This document shows positions 45,681-54,567 of a stretch of 64,000 bases of DNA, in pieces (position 1 is the stretch's first letter; each line of letters starts with the position of its first letter). The DNA is from Novosphingopyxis sp965218915 (GTDB lineage Bacteria > Pseudomonadota > Alphaproteobacteria > Sphingomonadales > Sphingomonadaceae). Location: positions 372,001 to 436,000 of the forward strand of contig NZ_OZ244708.1 in assembly GCF_965218915.1 (NCBI RefSeq), written 5' to 3'. The notes under the pieces are model-generated. The model was not told the origin of the DNA and ran no database searches. It was given only the letters and a program-made list of their open reading frames with translations. Position numbers and translations under genes: made by a program.

Positions 45681-46157
45681 GGGCGCTCCCGCGCGGCGGG
45701 CGGGTTGAAATCGCGTCGCCTTGCCATCTGCCATCGCGCCGAGCCGCCATCCCGTTCCTGAGCGGTCCGTTCATGAGCGACCGGCCGCTGGGCCACGCCA
45801 AGCGGTCGCGCAATAGCCTCGCCGCGATCGGAAGGTCACAAAGGGCCCCATACGTCCCCCCCTTGTTCGGCCCCCGACGAACCGGTTCGGGACTTTCCGC
45901 GCCTGCCACCGGGAACGGCAGGGCGGGGCGGCGAGGATGCGAGAAACGGGCGAATCCATCATCGGTCTCCATGATCGGCGAACGCGGGACATAACATGAA
46001 CACAAGCGTGTAGGAAAGGCGTATTCGGCGCCATCGCTTGACTAAGCCGCGCGCTTGCAGCATGGGCGGCGGCAGGACCGCGTGGCTGCTGACTACGGCA
46101 GCGCGCTAGTGGAAGCCCGGGCGATACTTGCTTCCCCGGCAGATATCAGGATCATGA
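45681..46157. other. Intergenic region mostly filled by an S element
   Basis: S element copy 2 covers 45822-46021. The remaining 130 bases before the helicase should hold its promoter; no consensus was identified. Confidence 0.6.
45822..46021 (-). repeat. S element, copy 2
   Basis: Minus-strand order: CGCCTTTCCTACACGC, a box that reads GGAC-N7-GAAC on the plus strand (45987-46001), GATGGATTCGCCCGTTTC, and the core (45829-45864) readable as KGGTYGALCDLP. Co-linear with copies 1 and 3. Confidence 0.7.
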
Positions 46158-47576
46158 ATGACTTTCGCCGATCTCGGCCTTTCCGATGAACTTTTGAAGG
46201 CGGTCGACAAGGCCGGCTATACCGAGCCGACGCCGATCCAGGCGAGCGCGATTCCATCCGTGTTGATGATGCGCGATTTGATCGGCGTGGCGCAGACCGG
46301 TACCGGCAAGACTGCCAGCTTCGTGCTGCCGATGATCGATATTCTCGCCCAGGGCCGCAGCCGCGCGCGCATGCCCCGTTCGCTGATCCTCGAACCGACG
46401 CGTGAGCTTGCCGCGCAGGTCGCCGAAAATTTCGAGAAATATGGCGAGAACCACAAGCTCAACATGGCGCTGCTGATCGGCGGCGTGTCGATGGGCGACC
46501 AGATGAAGGCGCTCGAAAAGGGCGTGGACGTGCTGATCGCGACGCCGGGCCGACTCATGGACCTGTTCGACCGCGGCAAGATCCTGCTCAACGGTTGCGA
46601 ATTGCTGGTGATCGACGAGGCCGACCGGATGCTCGACATGGGGTTCATCCCGGACATCGAGAGCATCTGTTCCAAGCTTCCGGCCACCCGCCAGACGCTG
46701 CTGTTCTCGGCGACGATGCCGGGGCCGATCAAGAAGCTGGCCGACAAGTTTCTGTCGAACCCCAAGCTGATCGAGGTCGCGCGCCCCGCCACCGCGGCGA
46801 CCAATATCGATCAGCGCCTGGTCAAGGTTTCCTCGCGCACCAAGAAGGCGAAGCTGCGCGAATTGCTGGAGCAGGAAAAGGTGCAGACCGCGATCGTCTT
46901 CTGCAACCGGAAAACGACCGTGCGCGATCTCAACAAGGACCTCAGAAAGCGTGGATTTTCGAGCGGCGAGATTCACGGCGACATGGACCAGCCGGCCCGC
47001 ATCGCCGAACTCAACCTGTTCAAGGACGGCAAGGTCAATATTCTCGTCGCCTCGGATGTCGCCGCCCGCGGCTTGGACGTCAAAGGCGTCAGCCATGTTT
47101 TCAACTATGACTGCCCCTGGCATCCGGACGATTATGTCCACCGCATCGGTCGCACCGGCCGCGCTGGCGCGAACGGCATCGCCTATACCTTTGTCACCCC
47201 CGATGACATGGAGGCGCTGGAGAGCATCGAGCAGTTGATCGGCACGACGATCGGGCGGGGGGAGGCTGGCGGCCGGGAAGCGGCTGGCGACGGGCCACCC
47301 CCGGCGGCTGCCGAAGCGCGGATCGGACAGGCTTCTGCCGATCTGGGAAAGCGCAAGTCAAGCGAGTCTGAACCCCGCCAGCCGCGCGCGCGCGGAAAGC
47401 AGGGCGCGGAACGCGAAAACCGCCCGCCCAATGAAAGCGCCGGGGTAGACAAAGCGCCCGTGCAAAAAATTTCGCAAGAGACGGTCGGGGAAAAAGAGCG
47501 TCGGCCGAGCCGAACAGCGGATCAAAGCTCCGATTGGAACGGTCCGGTACCGGAATTTCTAAGCGTCGGCATATAA
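46158..47576 (+). CDS. DEAD-box RNA helicase (RhlE-like)
   Basis: A 472-aa helicase with all core motifs: FADLGLS and PTPIQ (Q motif), AQTGTGKT (I), PTRELA (Ia), TPGR (Ib), DEAD (II, VIDEADRMLDMGF), SAT (III), IVFCNRK (IV), DVAARGLD (V) and HRIGRTGRAG (VI). After about residue 365 comes a long low-complexity basic tail ending GPVPEFLSVGI, which usually binds RNA. It would unwind short RNA duplexes in ribosome assembly or mRNA decay. An AGGA site precedes the ATG. Confidence 0.94.
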   Translation: MTFADLGLSDELLKAVDKAGYTEPTPIQASAIPSVLMMRDLIGVAQTGTGKTASFVLPMIDILAQGRSRARMPRSLILEPTRELAAQVAENFEKYGENHKLNMALLIGGVSMGDQMKALEKGVDVLIATPGRLMDLFDRGKILLNGCELLVIDEADRMLDMGFIPDIESICSKLPATRQTLLFSATMPGPIKKLADKFLSNPKLIEVARPATAATNIDQRLVKVSSRTKKAKLRELLEQEKVQTAIVFCNRKTTVRDLNKDLRKRGFSSGEIHGDMDQPARIAELNLFKDGKVNILVASDVAARGLDVKGVSHVFNYDCPWHPDDYVHRIGRTGRAGANGIAYTFVTPDDMEALESIEQLIGTTIGRGEAGGREAAGDGPPPAAAEARIGQASADLGKRKSSESEPRQPRARGKQGAERENRPPNESAGVDKAPVQKISQETVGEKERRPSRTADQSSDWNGPVPEFLSVGI

Positions 47577-47661
47577 CGGGAATCGGAATTGGCGGGATCG
47601 CTTTATCGACAGGTCTTCTCCTGAGCGCCTTGCAGATTGTTGCAAATCGAAATCCCAAAAA

Positions 47662-47774
47662 AGGCGATTGTGTAGATTGCAAACCCATGCCCTCTGCTCG
47701 TCACCCCAGCGAAAGCTGGGGTCTCGGGCCGGATGGATAAGATGGCCGAGATGCCAGCTTTCGCTGGCATGACG
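47662..47774. repeat. M1 left end plus REPIN
   Basis: GGCGATTGTGTAGATTGCAA matches the M1 left end. It is followed by CGTCACCCCAGCGAAAGCTG and CAGCTTTCGCTGGCATGACG. No matching right end is found. Confidence 0.7.
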
Positions 47775-47821
47775 AACAAAATCAGAAACGGAACTAGGGT
47801 CAAAACCTATTAAACTGTCTT

Positions 47822-47934
47822 CGTCATTCCGGAAACCACGGCCTCAAACGGCATCGGTTGCCGCCCTGATTTCCGGATCAAGCATCGCTAACGTAAAACC
47901 GATGTTTTCCGGGCGAAGCTACGTCGGAATGACG
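47822..47934. repeat. Diverged palindrome pair
   Basis: It starts CGTCATTCCGGAAACCACGG and ends CGTCGGAATGACG, with inner GCATCGGTT and AACCGATG inverted. The arms have REPIN outer ends but different hairpins. Confidence 0.55.
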
Positions 47935-48002
47935 ACTTATGGGTACTGAGCTAGATCGTTCCGGACTTCCGTCAGGCTAGGCTTGCAAAGGATATGACCG
48001 AT

Positions 48003-48032
48003 AAAAAAAGGGAGCAAAAAATGCTCCCTTTT
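48003..48032 (-). terminator. Intrinsic terminator of the small acidic membrane protein gene
   Basis: AAAGGGAGCA and TGCTCCCTTT pair around an A-rich loop. On the minus strand the stem is followed by seven T. It also has a T tract on the plus strand and could act both ways. Confidence 0.75.
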
Positions 48033-48052
48033 CCAACTGTTTATATCGATCT

Positions 48053-48331
48053 TCATGGACTGACGGGAACACCGTCATCGCCGCCACCATCATTATCGTT
48101 GTCATTATCGTCGTCGGTGGAGATAGCGATAATTGCTCCGATAATCCCGGCTAATACGAATATCCCGATAAGGATTTTCTTGTTGTCCCGTGAGCTATCG
48201 TTGGCAAGGCCATTATCTGCATAATCGGCCGTGGATGCCTGAGCTACAGCCGATGCCGACGCCTGCGCGATAGCCGGCGATGCCGTCATCGAAAGCATAG
48301 CCAAACCGGCAAAGACTTTTCCGAATTTCAT
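48053..48331 (-). CDS. Small exported membrane protein with acidic tail
   Basis: A 92-aa protein: signal peptide (MKFGKVFAGLAMLSMTASPAIAQ), a short Ala/Ser-rich mature start, one transmembrane helix (ILIGIFVLAGIIGAIIAIS) and a tail of Asp/Asn/Gly (DDDNDNDNDGGGDDG). The acidic repeat could bind Ca2+ or other cations, but this is speculation. A GGGGAG site precedes the ATG at 48331 and a terminator follows. Its upstream region shares a 17-bp motif with the probable phasin promoter. Confidence 0.75.
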   Translation of the reverse strand: MKFGKVFAGLAMLSMTASPAIAQASASAVAQASTADYADNGLANDSSRDNKKILIGIFVLAGIIGAIIAISTDDDNDNDNDGGGDDGVPVSP

Positions 48332-48398
48332 ATCAAATCTCCCCTTCATATTCCAACGCGATAATCGTTTTGCTTTTTGCAATCAACTCAGAAACGGT

Positions 48399-48415
48399 TG
48401 CAGTGCAACAAAGTT
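48399..48415. promoter_or_regulatory. 17-bp motif shared with the probable phasin promoter
   Basis: TGCAGTGCAACAAAGTT is identical to 138-154 and lies about 70 bp upstream of the small acidic membrane protein. It may bind the same regulator. Confidence 0.5.
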
Positions 48416-48472
48416 CCGTAACGGCTTTCAAGCCGGCTCCGCAAGCGTCCCGGATGCCAGGAATATCCTGTA

Positions 48473-50134
48473 TCACGGTGCGGATCGATAAGCCGGCTTG
48501 CCGTTGACCCAGGTCTCCAGCAGTCTGGTTCCGCGTATTTCCGCGGGGCTGGCCAGCATCAGATCCCGGTCGATCAGGATGAAATCGGCGCGGTGACCGG
48601 GGGTCAGGCTGCCGATCTGGTTCTCGCCGAATTCCGCATAGGCCGCGCCAATGGTGAAGGCGGCGAGCGCCTGGGTTCGGCTCACCGCATCCTGCGGGCG
48701 CCATCCGCCGAACGGCTGGCCGTCCGGGCCGGTGCGCGAGATCGCGGCGGCGAACCCTGCAAAAGGATCGGGCGATTCGACCGGGAAATCCGATCCGAAC
48801 GCCAGCTTGCCGCCATCGTTCAGGATCGTGCGCCAGGCATAAGCGCCTTCCAGCCGGTCCGGCCCCAGCCGCGCTTCGGCCATGATCCGGTCGCTGGTCT
48901 CATGGGTCGGCTGCATCGAGGAGATGATGCCATGCCGGCCCAGCCGCGGCAGGTCGGCGGGATCGACGATCTGCGCATGCTCGATCCGCCAGCGCCGGTC
49001 GCCCTTGTAGGTTTCGGACAATTCCTCGACCGCGCCGATCACCTCGGCATTGGCCGCGTCGCCGATCGCGTGGACCGCGGTCTGGAACCCGTCCATCGCC
49101 GCGCGGCTCATCAGATTGCGCAGCTCCGCGCTTTCCAGCATCGGCAGACCGGTCTGCCCCGGCGCATCGCTATAGGGCTTTTTGAGCCACGCGCCGCGGC
49201 TGCCCAGCGCGCCGTCGAGATAGAGTTTGAGGCCGACCAGCTTGAGCTTGTCGTCATAGAGCCACGGCGTCGGCTTCTGCCCGGCGATCAGCACCATCTG
49301 GTCCACGCCCCTGGCATAGGCCGCGACATGGACGTTGAGCCAGCCGGCATCGCCCGCGCGGCGATAGGCCTGCCAGTCCTCGATGGTGATGCCCATGTCG
49401 GCGGTGCCGGTGACGCCGTGGGACAGCAGCACCTTCTGCGCCTCGGCCAAAGCCAGATCGCGTTCGGCGGGCCGGGGCACGGGCACGAATTGCTCGATCA
49501 GCGCGGTCGCCTTGTCGACGAAGACGCCGCCCGGTTTGCCGCCGACCATTTCGATGCGGCCCCCATCGGGCGCCTTGGTCTGGGCGGTTACGCCGGCCTC
49601 GGCGATCGCGGCGCTGTTGGCCCAGCCGGCATGGCCGTCGACGCGCGCCAGCCAGACCGGGCGATCGGGCACCACCGCATCCAGTTCGGCGGCGGTGGGG
49701 AAGCGGCCCAGGCCCCATTTCTCCTGGTTCCAGCCGCTGCCGACGATCCACCGCCGTTCGGGATATTTGCGCGCATAGGCCGCGATCGCCGCCTGCGCTT
49801 CCTCGAGAGAATTGGTCTGCGACAGATCGAGCGTCAGCTGCTGGAAGCCCAGCTCCATGACATGGCCATGCGCGTCGATGAAGCCGGGCATCATCGTCTT
49901 GCCCTCGCCATCCTCGCGCCAGTCGAGTTCGCGCGGACGCTTGTCGCGGCGGTCGAGCAATTTCGTAACCTTGCCGTCCTGGTCGATCAGGATGCCGGTG
50001 AAGCGGATCAGCTGGCCGTCCTCGTCCAGCGTCATGCCGTTGACATTGTCATATAATCCGTCGGCCAGCGCAGGCGCGCTCAGCAGCGACGAGGCAAGCA
50101 GCAACGCGCCCGCGATTTTACCGGTCAATTTCAA
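48473..50134 (-). CDS. Amidohydrolase family protein (YtcJ-like), exported
   Basis: A 553-aa metal-dependent hydrolase with a signal peptide (IAGALLLASSLLSAPALA). It has the first metal motif DAHGHVMEL, IEHAQIV, and the late GSDFPVESPDPF, typical of the YtcJ/Amidohydro_3 group, and ends in a beta-strand cap (ADFILIDRDLM). The substrate is unknown. The start is TTG at 50134 with a GGAGAGAG site; this TTG overlaps the stop of the preceding gene (TTGA), so translation is coupled. No ATG start fits the signal peptide. Confidence 0.88.
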   Translation of the reverse strand: MKLTGKIAGALLLASSLLSAPALADGLYDNVNGMTLDEDGQLIRFTGILIDQDGKVTKLLDRRDKRPRELDWREDGEGKTMMPGFIDAHGHVMELGFQQLTLDLSQTNSLEEAQAAIAAYARKYPERRWIVGSGWNQEKWGLGRFPTAAELDAVVPDRPVWLARVDGHAGWANSAAIAEAGVTAQTKAPDGGRIEMVGGKPGGVFVDKATALIEQFVPVPRPAERDLALAEAQKVLLSHGVTGTADMGITIEDWQAYRRAGDAGWLNVHVAAYARGVDQMVLIAGQKPTPWLYDDKLKLVGLKLYLDGALGSRGAWLKKPYSDAPGQTGLPMLESAELRNLMSRAAMDGFQTAVHAIGDAANAEVIGAVEELSETYKGDRRWRIEHAQIVDPADLPRLGRHGIISSMQPTHETSDRIMAEARLGPDRLEGAYAWRTILNDGGKLAFGSDFPVESPDPFAGFAAAISRTGPDGQPFGGWRPQDAVSRTQALAAFTIGAAYAEFGENQIGSLTPGHRADFILIDRDLMLASPAEIRGTRLLETWVNGKPAYRSAP

Positions 50135-51024
50135 CGTCTCTCTCCGCTCTTGCCGAGCCGCCGTATGAGCGCGCTCGTGTCCTGCCGGTTGCCGCCCATG
50201 GCCTGAACCTCGGCATAATATTGGTCGACCGTGGCCGCGGTCGGCAGGCTGGCGCCGTTGCGCCGCGCCTCGTCCAGCGCCAGCCCCAGATCCTTGCGCA
50301 TCCAGTCGATCGCGAAGCCGAAATCGAAATGGTCGTCGGCCATCGAATCCCAGCGATTGTCCATCTGCCAGCTCTGCGCCGCGCCGCCCGAGATCGCGTC
50401 CTTGACCTTGGCGAGATCGAGACTGCTCGCCTGCGCGAACCGCAATCCTTCGGACACGCCCGCGAGCACGCCCGCGATACAGATCTGGTTGACCATCTTG
50501 GTGGTCTGCCCCGCGCCGGGGCCGCCGACATGGACGATGCGCGCGGCATAGGCATCCATCACCGGCATGGCGCGCGCCATCGCCGCGTCCGGTCCGCCGC
50601 ACATGATCGCCAGCTTGCCCTTTTCCGCGCCCGCCTGACCGCCCGAGACCGGCGCGTCGATGCTTTCGCAGCCCTGGCTTTGGAGCGTTTCGGACAGATG
50701 CCGCGCCAGATCGGCCGAAACCGTGCTGTGATCGACGAACAGCGCGCCTTCGGAAAGTCCCGCGAACGCGCCGTCATCGCCCCCATTCGAACCCAAAGTG
50801 ACCGATTTCAGGTCGTCGTCATTGCCCACGCAGGTGAATACGAACTCGGCCCCCTCGGCGGCTTCACGCGGCGTGGCGGCTTTCGATCCGCCATACCGCT
50901 CCACCCAGGCATCGGCCTTGGACGCGGTGCGGTTGTAGACGGTGACCTGATGCCCGGCGGCGGCGAGATGCCCGGCCATGGGGAAGCCCATGACGCCGAG
51001 CCCGATAAATGCGGTTTTGCTCAT
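50131..51024 (-). CDS. NAD(P)-dependent oxidoreductase, 3-hydroxyisobutyrate dehydrogenase-like
   Basis: A 297-aa beta-hydroxyacid dehydrogenase: AFIGLGVMGFPMAGHL Rossmann start, DAPVSGGQAGAEKG substrate loop, GGPGAGQTTKMVNQ with the catalytic Lys, and the C-terminal DWMRKDLGLALDEAR. The family oxidises 3-hydroxyisobutyrate, tartronate semialdehyde or glyoxylate-type acids; the exact substrate is not certain. The start at 51024 (ATG) is preferred to GTG at 51030. It overlaps the amidohydrolase gene by 4 bp. Confidence 0.9.
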   Translation of the reverse strand: MSKTAFIGLGVMGFPMAGHLAAAGHQVTVYNRTASKADAWVERYGGSKAATPREAAEGAEFVFTCVGNDDDLKSVTLGSNGGDDGAFAGLSEGALFVDHSTVSADLARHLSETLQSQGCESIDAPVSGGQAGAEKGKLAIMCGGPDAAMARAMPVMDAYAARIVHVGGPGAGQTTKMVNQICIAGVLAGVSEGLRFAQASSLDLAKVKDAISGGAAQSWQMDNRWDSMADDHFDFGFAIDWMRKDLGLALDEARRNGASLPTAATVDQYYAEVQAMGGNRQDTSALIRRLGKSGERR

Positions 51025-51080
51025 GGACACGGACCCTAACGGGCGTTGCGCCCGAGGGCCAGACAGGATAGCCCGCGGTG

Positions 51081-52322
51081 ATGAACGAGCAGTCGAAAAT
51101 CAGCGCCGGGCAGAGCCTCACCGTCGAAGACGTCCGCGCCGCGCGCGAGCGCATTCGCGGCGCGGTAATCGAAACCGTCACCAGCTACAGCCGCACGCTG
51201 AGCGAGATCACCGGCGCGAACATTTACCTCAAATTCGAGAACCATCAGTTCACCGCCAGTTTCAAGGAGCGCGGGGCGCTCAACGCGCTGCTGCTGATGA
51301 GCGAGGAGCGCCGTTCCAAGGGGGTGATCGCGGCCTCGGCCGGCAATCACGCGCAGGGCCTCAGCTATCACGCCACGCGGCTCGGCATCCCCGCGACGAT
51401 CGTGATGCCAGTGACCACGCCGGCGATCAAGGTGAAGCAGACCGAAAGCGTGGGCGGCAAGGTGGTGCTGTTCGGCGAGAAATTCGACGATGCCCATGCC
51501 CATGCCCGCCAACTCGAGCAGGAACAGGGGCTCGTTTTCGTGCACCCGTTCGACGATCCGGACGTGGCGGCAGGGCAGGGCACGATCGGGCTGGAGATGC
51601 TCGAGGCCTTCCCCGATCTCGACGTGCTGGTGGTGCCGATCGGCGGCGGCGGACTGATGTCCGGCATCGCCACCGCGGCGCGCGCGCTGAAGCCCGGGAT
51701 CGAGCTGATCGGTGTCGAGGCCGAGCTTTACCCCTCCATGCACGGCGCGGTGAAAGGCGTTTCGGCCGAATGCGCGGGCGATACGCTGGCCGAGGGCATT
51801 GCCGTCAAGGAACCGGGCGTGCTCACCCGCAAGTGGATCGCCGAACTGGTCGACGACATATTGCTCGTCAGCGAACCCGATCTGGAGCGCGCGGTCAGCC
51901 TGCTGCTGCAGATCGAAAAGACCGTGGTGGAGGGCGCGGGCGCGGCCGGGTTTGCCGCGGTGCTGGCCAATCCAGACCGGTTCGCGGGCAAGAATGTCGG
52001 CCTCGTCCTGTGCGGCGGCAATATCGATACGCGGCTGCTCGCCAATGTGCTGATCCGCGATCTGGCGCGCTCGGGGCAGTTGTCGCGCCTGCGCATCACT
52101 CTGCAGGACCGGCCCGGCGCCCTGTTCAAGGTGATGCGGACCTTCGATGCGCACCGCGTGAACATCATCGAGATCTATCACCAGCGTATCTTCACCAACC
52201 TGCCTGCCAAGGGTCTGATTACCGATATCGAATGCGAAGCGCGCGACAAGCCGCAGCTCGACGCGCTGATCGAGGAACTGCACGACGAGGGCTATGCGGT
52301 GCACCGGGTGGAAATGGACTGA
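51081..52322 (+). CDS. ilvA: Threonine ammonia-lyase (threonine dehydratase)
   Basis: A 413-aa PLP enzyme that deaminates L-threonine to 2-oxobutanoate, the first step toward isoleucine. PLP binds Lys62 in TASFKERG. GNHAQGLSYHA and the Gly-rich PIGGGGLMSG phosphate loop are present. The last 80 residues form an ACT-type regulatory domain (RLRITLQDRPGALFKVMRTF), as in the short one-ACT enzymes. ATG at 51081 follows a GTG at 51078. It is divergent from the HIBADH-like gene. Biosynthetic and catabolic types are not separable here. Confidence 0.92.
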   Translation: MNEQSKISAGQSLTVEDVRAARERIRGAVIETVTSYSRTLSEITGANIYLKFENHQFTASFKERGALNALLLMSEERRSKGVIAASAGNHAQGLSYHATRLGIPATIVMPVTTPAIKVKQTESVGGKVVLFGEKFDDAHAHARQLEQEQGLVFVHPFDDPDVAAGQGTIGLEMLEAFPDLDVLVVPIGGGGLMSGIATAARALKPGIELIGVEAELYPSMHGAVKGVSAECAGDTLAEGIAVKEPGVLTRKWIAELVDDILLVSEPDLERAVSLLLQIEKTVVEGAGAAGFAAVLANPDRFAGKNVGLVLCGGNIDTRLLANVLIRDLARSGQLSRLRITLQDRPGALFKVMRTFDAHRVNIIEIYHQRIFTNLPAKGLITDIECEARDKPQLDALIEELHDEGYAVHRVEMD

Positions 52323-52427
52323 AGCGTTTATCGCAAACGCCGGAACGTGGTAAATCTCCTTTTCACAGGCACCATCAAGGCATAACATCAACCTTCTTCA
52401 GTCACCTTGTCAGGACGATCCGCCCCC

Positions 52428-53171
52428 GTGAGCGCACCGGTACGTTTTCCTCGATTCTTCCTCACCAATCCGGCGCCATGCCCTTATCTGCCGGACCGGA
52501 CCGAGCGGAAGGTGTTTACCGAGCTGAACGGCGAACATGCCGACGAACTCAACGACGCGCTGGGCCGGATCGGTTTCCGCCGCAGCCAGAATGTGGCCTA
52601 TCGGCCGAGCTGTGCGGACTGCCGCGCCTGCGTGTCGGTGCGCGTGATCGCAGCCAAGTTCGAGCCGGGAGCGACTCAGCGCAAGCTGATCCGCCGCAAC
52701 GAGGATCTGCAGGTGTCCGCCTGCCGTCCCTGGTCGACCTCCGAACAATATGAACTGCTGCGCCGCTATCTGACCGCGCGCCATCCCGATGGCGGAATGA
52801 ACGACATGGACGACATGGATTATGCCGACATGGTCGAGCAGACGCCGGTCAGCAGCTATGTCGTCGAATATCGCGAACCGGGCCTGGGCGGCCGGCCGGG
52901 CAAGCTGGTCGGCGCCTGCCTGACCGACCAGCAGTCGGACGGCCTGTCGATGATCTACAGCTTCTTCGATCCCGGGATCGAGGATCGCAAGGGGCTGGGC
53001 AATTACATCATTCTAGATCACATCATACGCGCGCGAGCGGCCAAGCTGCCCTACGTCTACCTCGGCTACTGGGTCGAAGGATCGGCGCGCATGCAATACA
53101 AGATCCGCTATCGTCCGCTCGAGCGGCTGGGCCCGGACGGCTGGGAACGGTTCGAACCCAGGGCCGGCTGA
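52428..53171 (+). CDS. bpt: Aspartate/glutamate leucyltransferase (Bpt)
   Basis: A 247-aa N-end-rule transferase that adds leucine from tRNA-Leu to proteins with N-terminal Asp or Glu, marking them for ClpS/ClpAP. PCPYLPDRTERKVFTEL, GFRRSQNVAYRPSCADCRAC (conserved Cys set), IYSFFDPG and the late YVYLGYWVEGSARMQYKIRY are diagnostic. The start is GTG at 52428 with an upstream AGGA; a TTG at 52407 is an alternative. It stands alone between ilvA and a repeat. Confidence 0.93.
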   Translation: MSAPVRFPRFFLTNPAPCPYLPDRTERKVFTELNGEHADELNDALGRIGFRRSQNVAYRPSCADCRACVSVRVIAAKFEPGATQRKLIRRNEDLQVSACRPWSTSEQYELLRRYLTARHPDGGMNDMDDMDYADMVEQTPVSSYVVEYREPGLGGRPGKLVGACLTDQQSDGLSMIYSFFDPGIEDRKGLGNYIILDHIIRARAAKLPYVYLGYWVEGSARMQYKIRYRPLERLGPDGWERFEPRAG

Positions 53172-53239
53172 GCCGTCCGGCCTCGGTCGGATATTGTCTG
53201 GGATAGCGGTAACACAGCTACGCAATTGATAAAACGCAC

Positions 53240-53381
53240 GTCGCTCCTGCGAAGGCATGAAGCCAATCGCGTGTCGGCAGGTCAGGGTGGGCTATCGATC
53301 CTGTTCGATGATGTCGGGGTACGCGGATCAACGACCTTAACCTGCCCGCGCTATACGGGCTCCTGCCTTCGCAGGAGCGAC
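53240..53381. repeat. Inverted repeat pair, 18 bp perfect
   Basis: GTCGCTCCTGCGAAGGCA (53240-53257) is exactly inverted at 53364-53381. It is the same family as 7096-7189. The 106-bp interior carries no gene. Confidence 0.75.
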
Positions 53382-53403
53382 GCGGATATGTGGCGGCAAG
53401 GAA

Positions 53404-53441
53404 AAAACCCGCCGACTTTGCAGCCGACGGTTTTTTTATAA
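53404..53441 (-). terminator. Intrinsic terminator of the glycine-zipper gene
   Basis: On the minus strand CCGTCGGC-TGCAAA-GTCGGCGG followed by TTTTTT. The stem is 8 bp with two G-U pairs. The plus strand also ends in seven T but has two mismatches. Confidence 0.65.
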
Positions 53442-53473
53442 TTCAACCTTGCGGAACGTCGCGATGAACCGTT

Positions 53474-54412
53474 TCAGCGGCCCTTGCGGATGATGCGCTT
53501 GTCGTGATGCCCCCGGCCGGTGACATATTCCTCGGTCACCGTGGTAGTGGTGGTCGAGGTCGTCTGGCCGGGGACCACGACCACGGTGGTCGCGGCGCCG
53601 GTATAGCCTTGCGGCTGGTAATAATAGCCCGGCGAGGCGCGATACCAGTAGCGATGGCCCTGCCAGCCATAGCCGCTGGGCGCGCCATAGCCCGCGTTGG
53701 ATCCATGATTACCATAGGCATAGCCGCCCCGGCGATAAACCGGGCCGCGCCGTTCGCCGCGATAATAGCCGGGTGCCGGGCGTCCGCGATCCTCGGCCCG
53801 GTCGATCGCAGCGCCCGCGACCGCGCCGATACCGCCGCCGATCAAAGTGCCCGCAAGACGATTGCCGCGGCCCGCGATGACATTGCCGGCGACCCCGCCG
53901 GCGACCCCGCCGATGATCGCGCCGCCGACGCCGTTATCGCGGCGATACCCGTCATAGCCGGAAGGCGGGCCGTCATAATCGCCGGCGCCATCGGAGTACC
54001 GATCATGGCCTGCCATCGGTGCGGTGCGGTAATCGCCCTGGTAGGCCGGGGTCGCCGTGCCGGAAGTGCCATATTCGGTTTCGTAGCGCGGCTCGCCGAC
54101 CGAGGTGCCGCGATAGCTGCCCTCATAGGCCCGGCCGTTTTCGTCGACATAGGTGCCTTGCCATTCGCCCTGATAGACCTGGCCCTGATCATCGACATAA
54201 TTGCCAGTCCAAGTGCCGTCATAAACGCCGCTTTGGGCGTCCTGCTGCGAATAGACCCGGTCGTCCCAGTCATAGGCGCCATCGTCGTAGGAAGCGGTGG
54301 GCGCATATTCGGCGCCATAGGGTTGGTAATCCGGCGAGTCGGGAGCAGCCAATGCCGGCGCGGCCGCCATCAGCGCGGGGACCGCAATAGTCACATAAAC
54401 AAGGCTTTTCAT
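53474..54412 (-). CDS. Exported glycine-zipper protein with MORN-like repeats
   Basis: A 312-aa protein with a signal peptide ending ALAAP. Residues about 60-110 hold three MORN-like repeats (YDGTWTGNYVD, YQGEWQGTYVDENG, YEGSYRG). A Gly-zipper two-helix segment (GVGGAIIGGVAGGVAGNVIAG, GTLIGGGIGAVAGAAI) of the outer-membrane 17-kDa antigen/RcnB-like type follows. The end is rich in Tyr, Gly, Arg and Thr. It is probably an envelope protein; no enzymatic role is visible. The start at 54412 is chosen for the signal peptide. Confidence 0.8.
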   Translation of the reverse strand: MKSLVYVTIAVPALMAAAPALAAPDSPDYQPYGAEYAPTASYDDGAYDWDDRVYSQQDAQSGVYDGTWTGNYVDDQGQVYQGEWQGTYVDENGRAYEGSYRGTSVGEPRYETEYGTSGTATPAYQGDYRTAPMAGHDRYSDGAGDYDGPPSGYDGYRRDNGVGGAIIGGVAGGVAGNVIAGRGNRLAGTLIGGGIGAVAGAAIDRAEDRGRPAPGYYRGERRGPVYRRGGYAYGNHGSNAGYGAPSGYGWQGHRYWYRASPGYYYQPQGYTGAATTVVVVPGQTTSTTTTTVTEEYVTGRGHHDKRIIRKGR

Positions 54413-54567
54413 CTCGGGGGCACTCCTCGGCCAGATCACGATCAAAGGGGCGAACGTGCGATTTTGGTTAAGAGTTCCTTAGCATTTCTAGGGGGTTGGC
54501 GCCAGCATTCAGGCATGGGCCGCCGTTCCTGTCCCGTTTTGGCGCGGTTCATCGAACCGGCGCCCGT

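Larger units (their letters stand above)
47577..48052. other. Repeat-bearing intergenic region
   Basis: It contains an M1-like left end (47662) with a REPIN (47699-47774), a diverged palindrome pair (47822-47934) and the terminator at 48003-48032. No gene is supported; a 76-codon plus-strand frame from 47994 is antisense to a better minus-strand gene. Confidence 0.65.
53172..53473. other. Intergenic region between convergent genes
   Basis: It contains the inverted repeat pair at 53240-53381 and the terminator at 53404-53441. No gene is seen. Confidence 0.6.

Noticed and set aside
45487..46005. 172-codon minus-strand frame through S element copy 2
   Set aside because: The middle follows the S core, but the second half is antisense to the four-Cys protein; no ribosome site at the TTG start.
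47994..48224. 76-codon plus-strand frame (MTDKKREQKML...)
   Set aside because: Starts in a terminator and is antisense to the 92-aa protein, which has a signal peptide and a good ribosome site.
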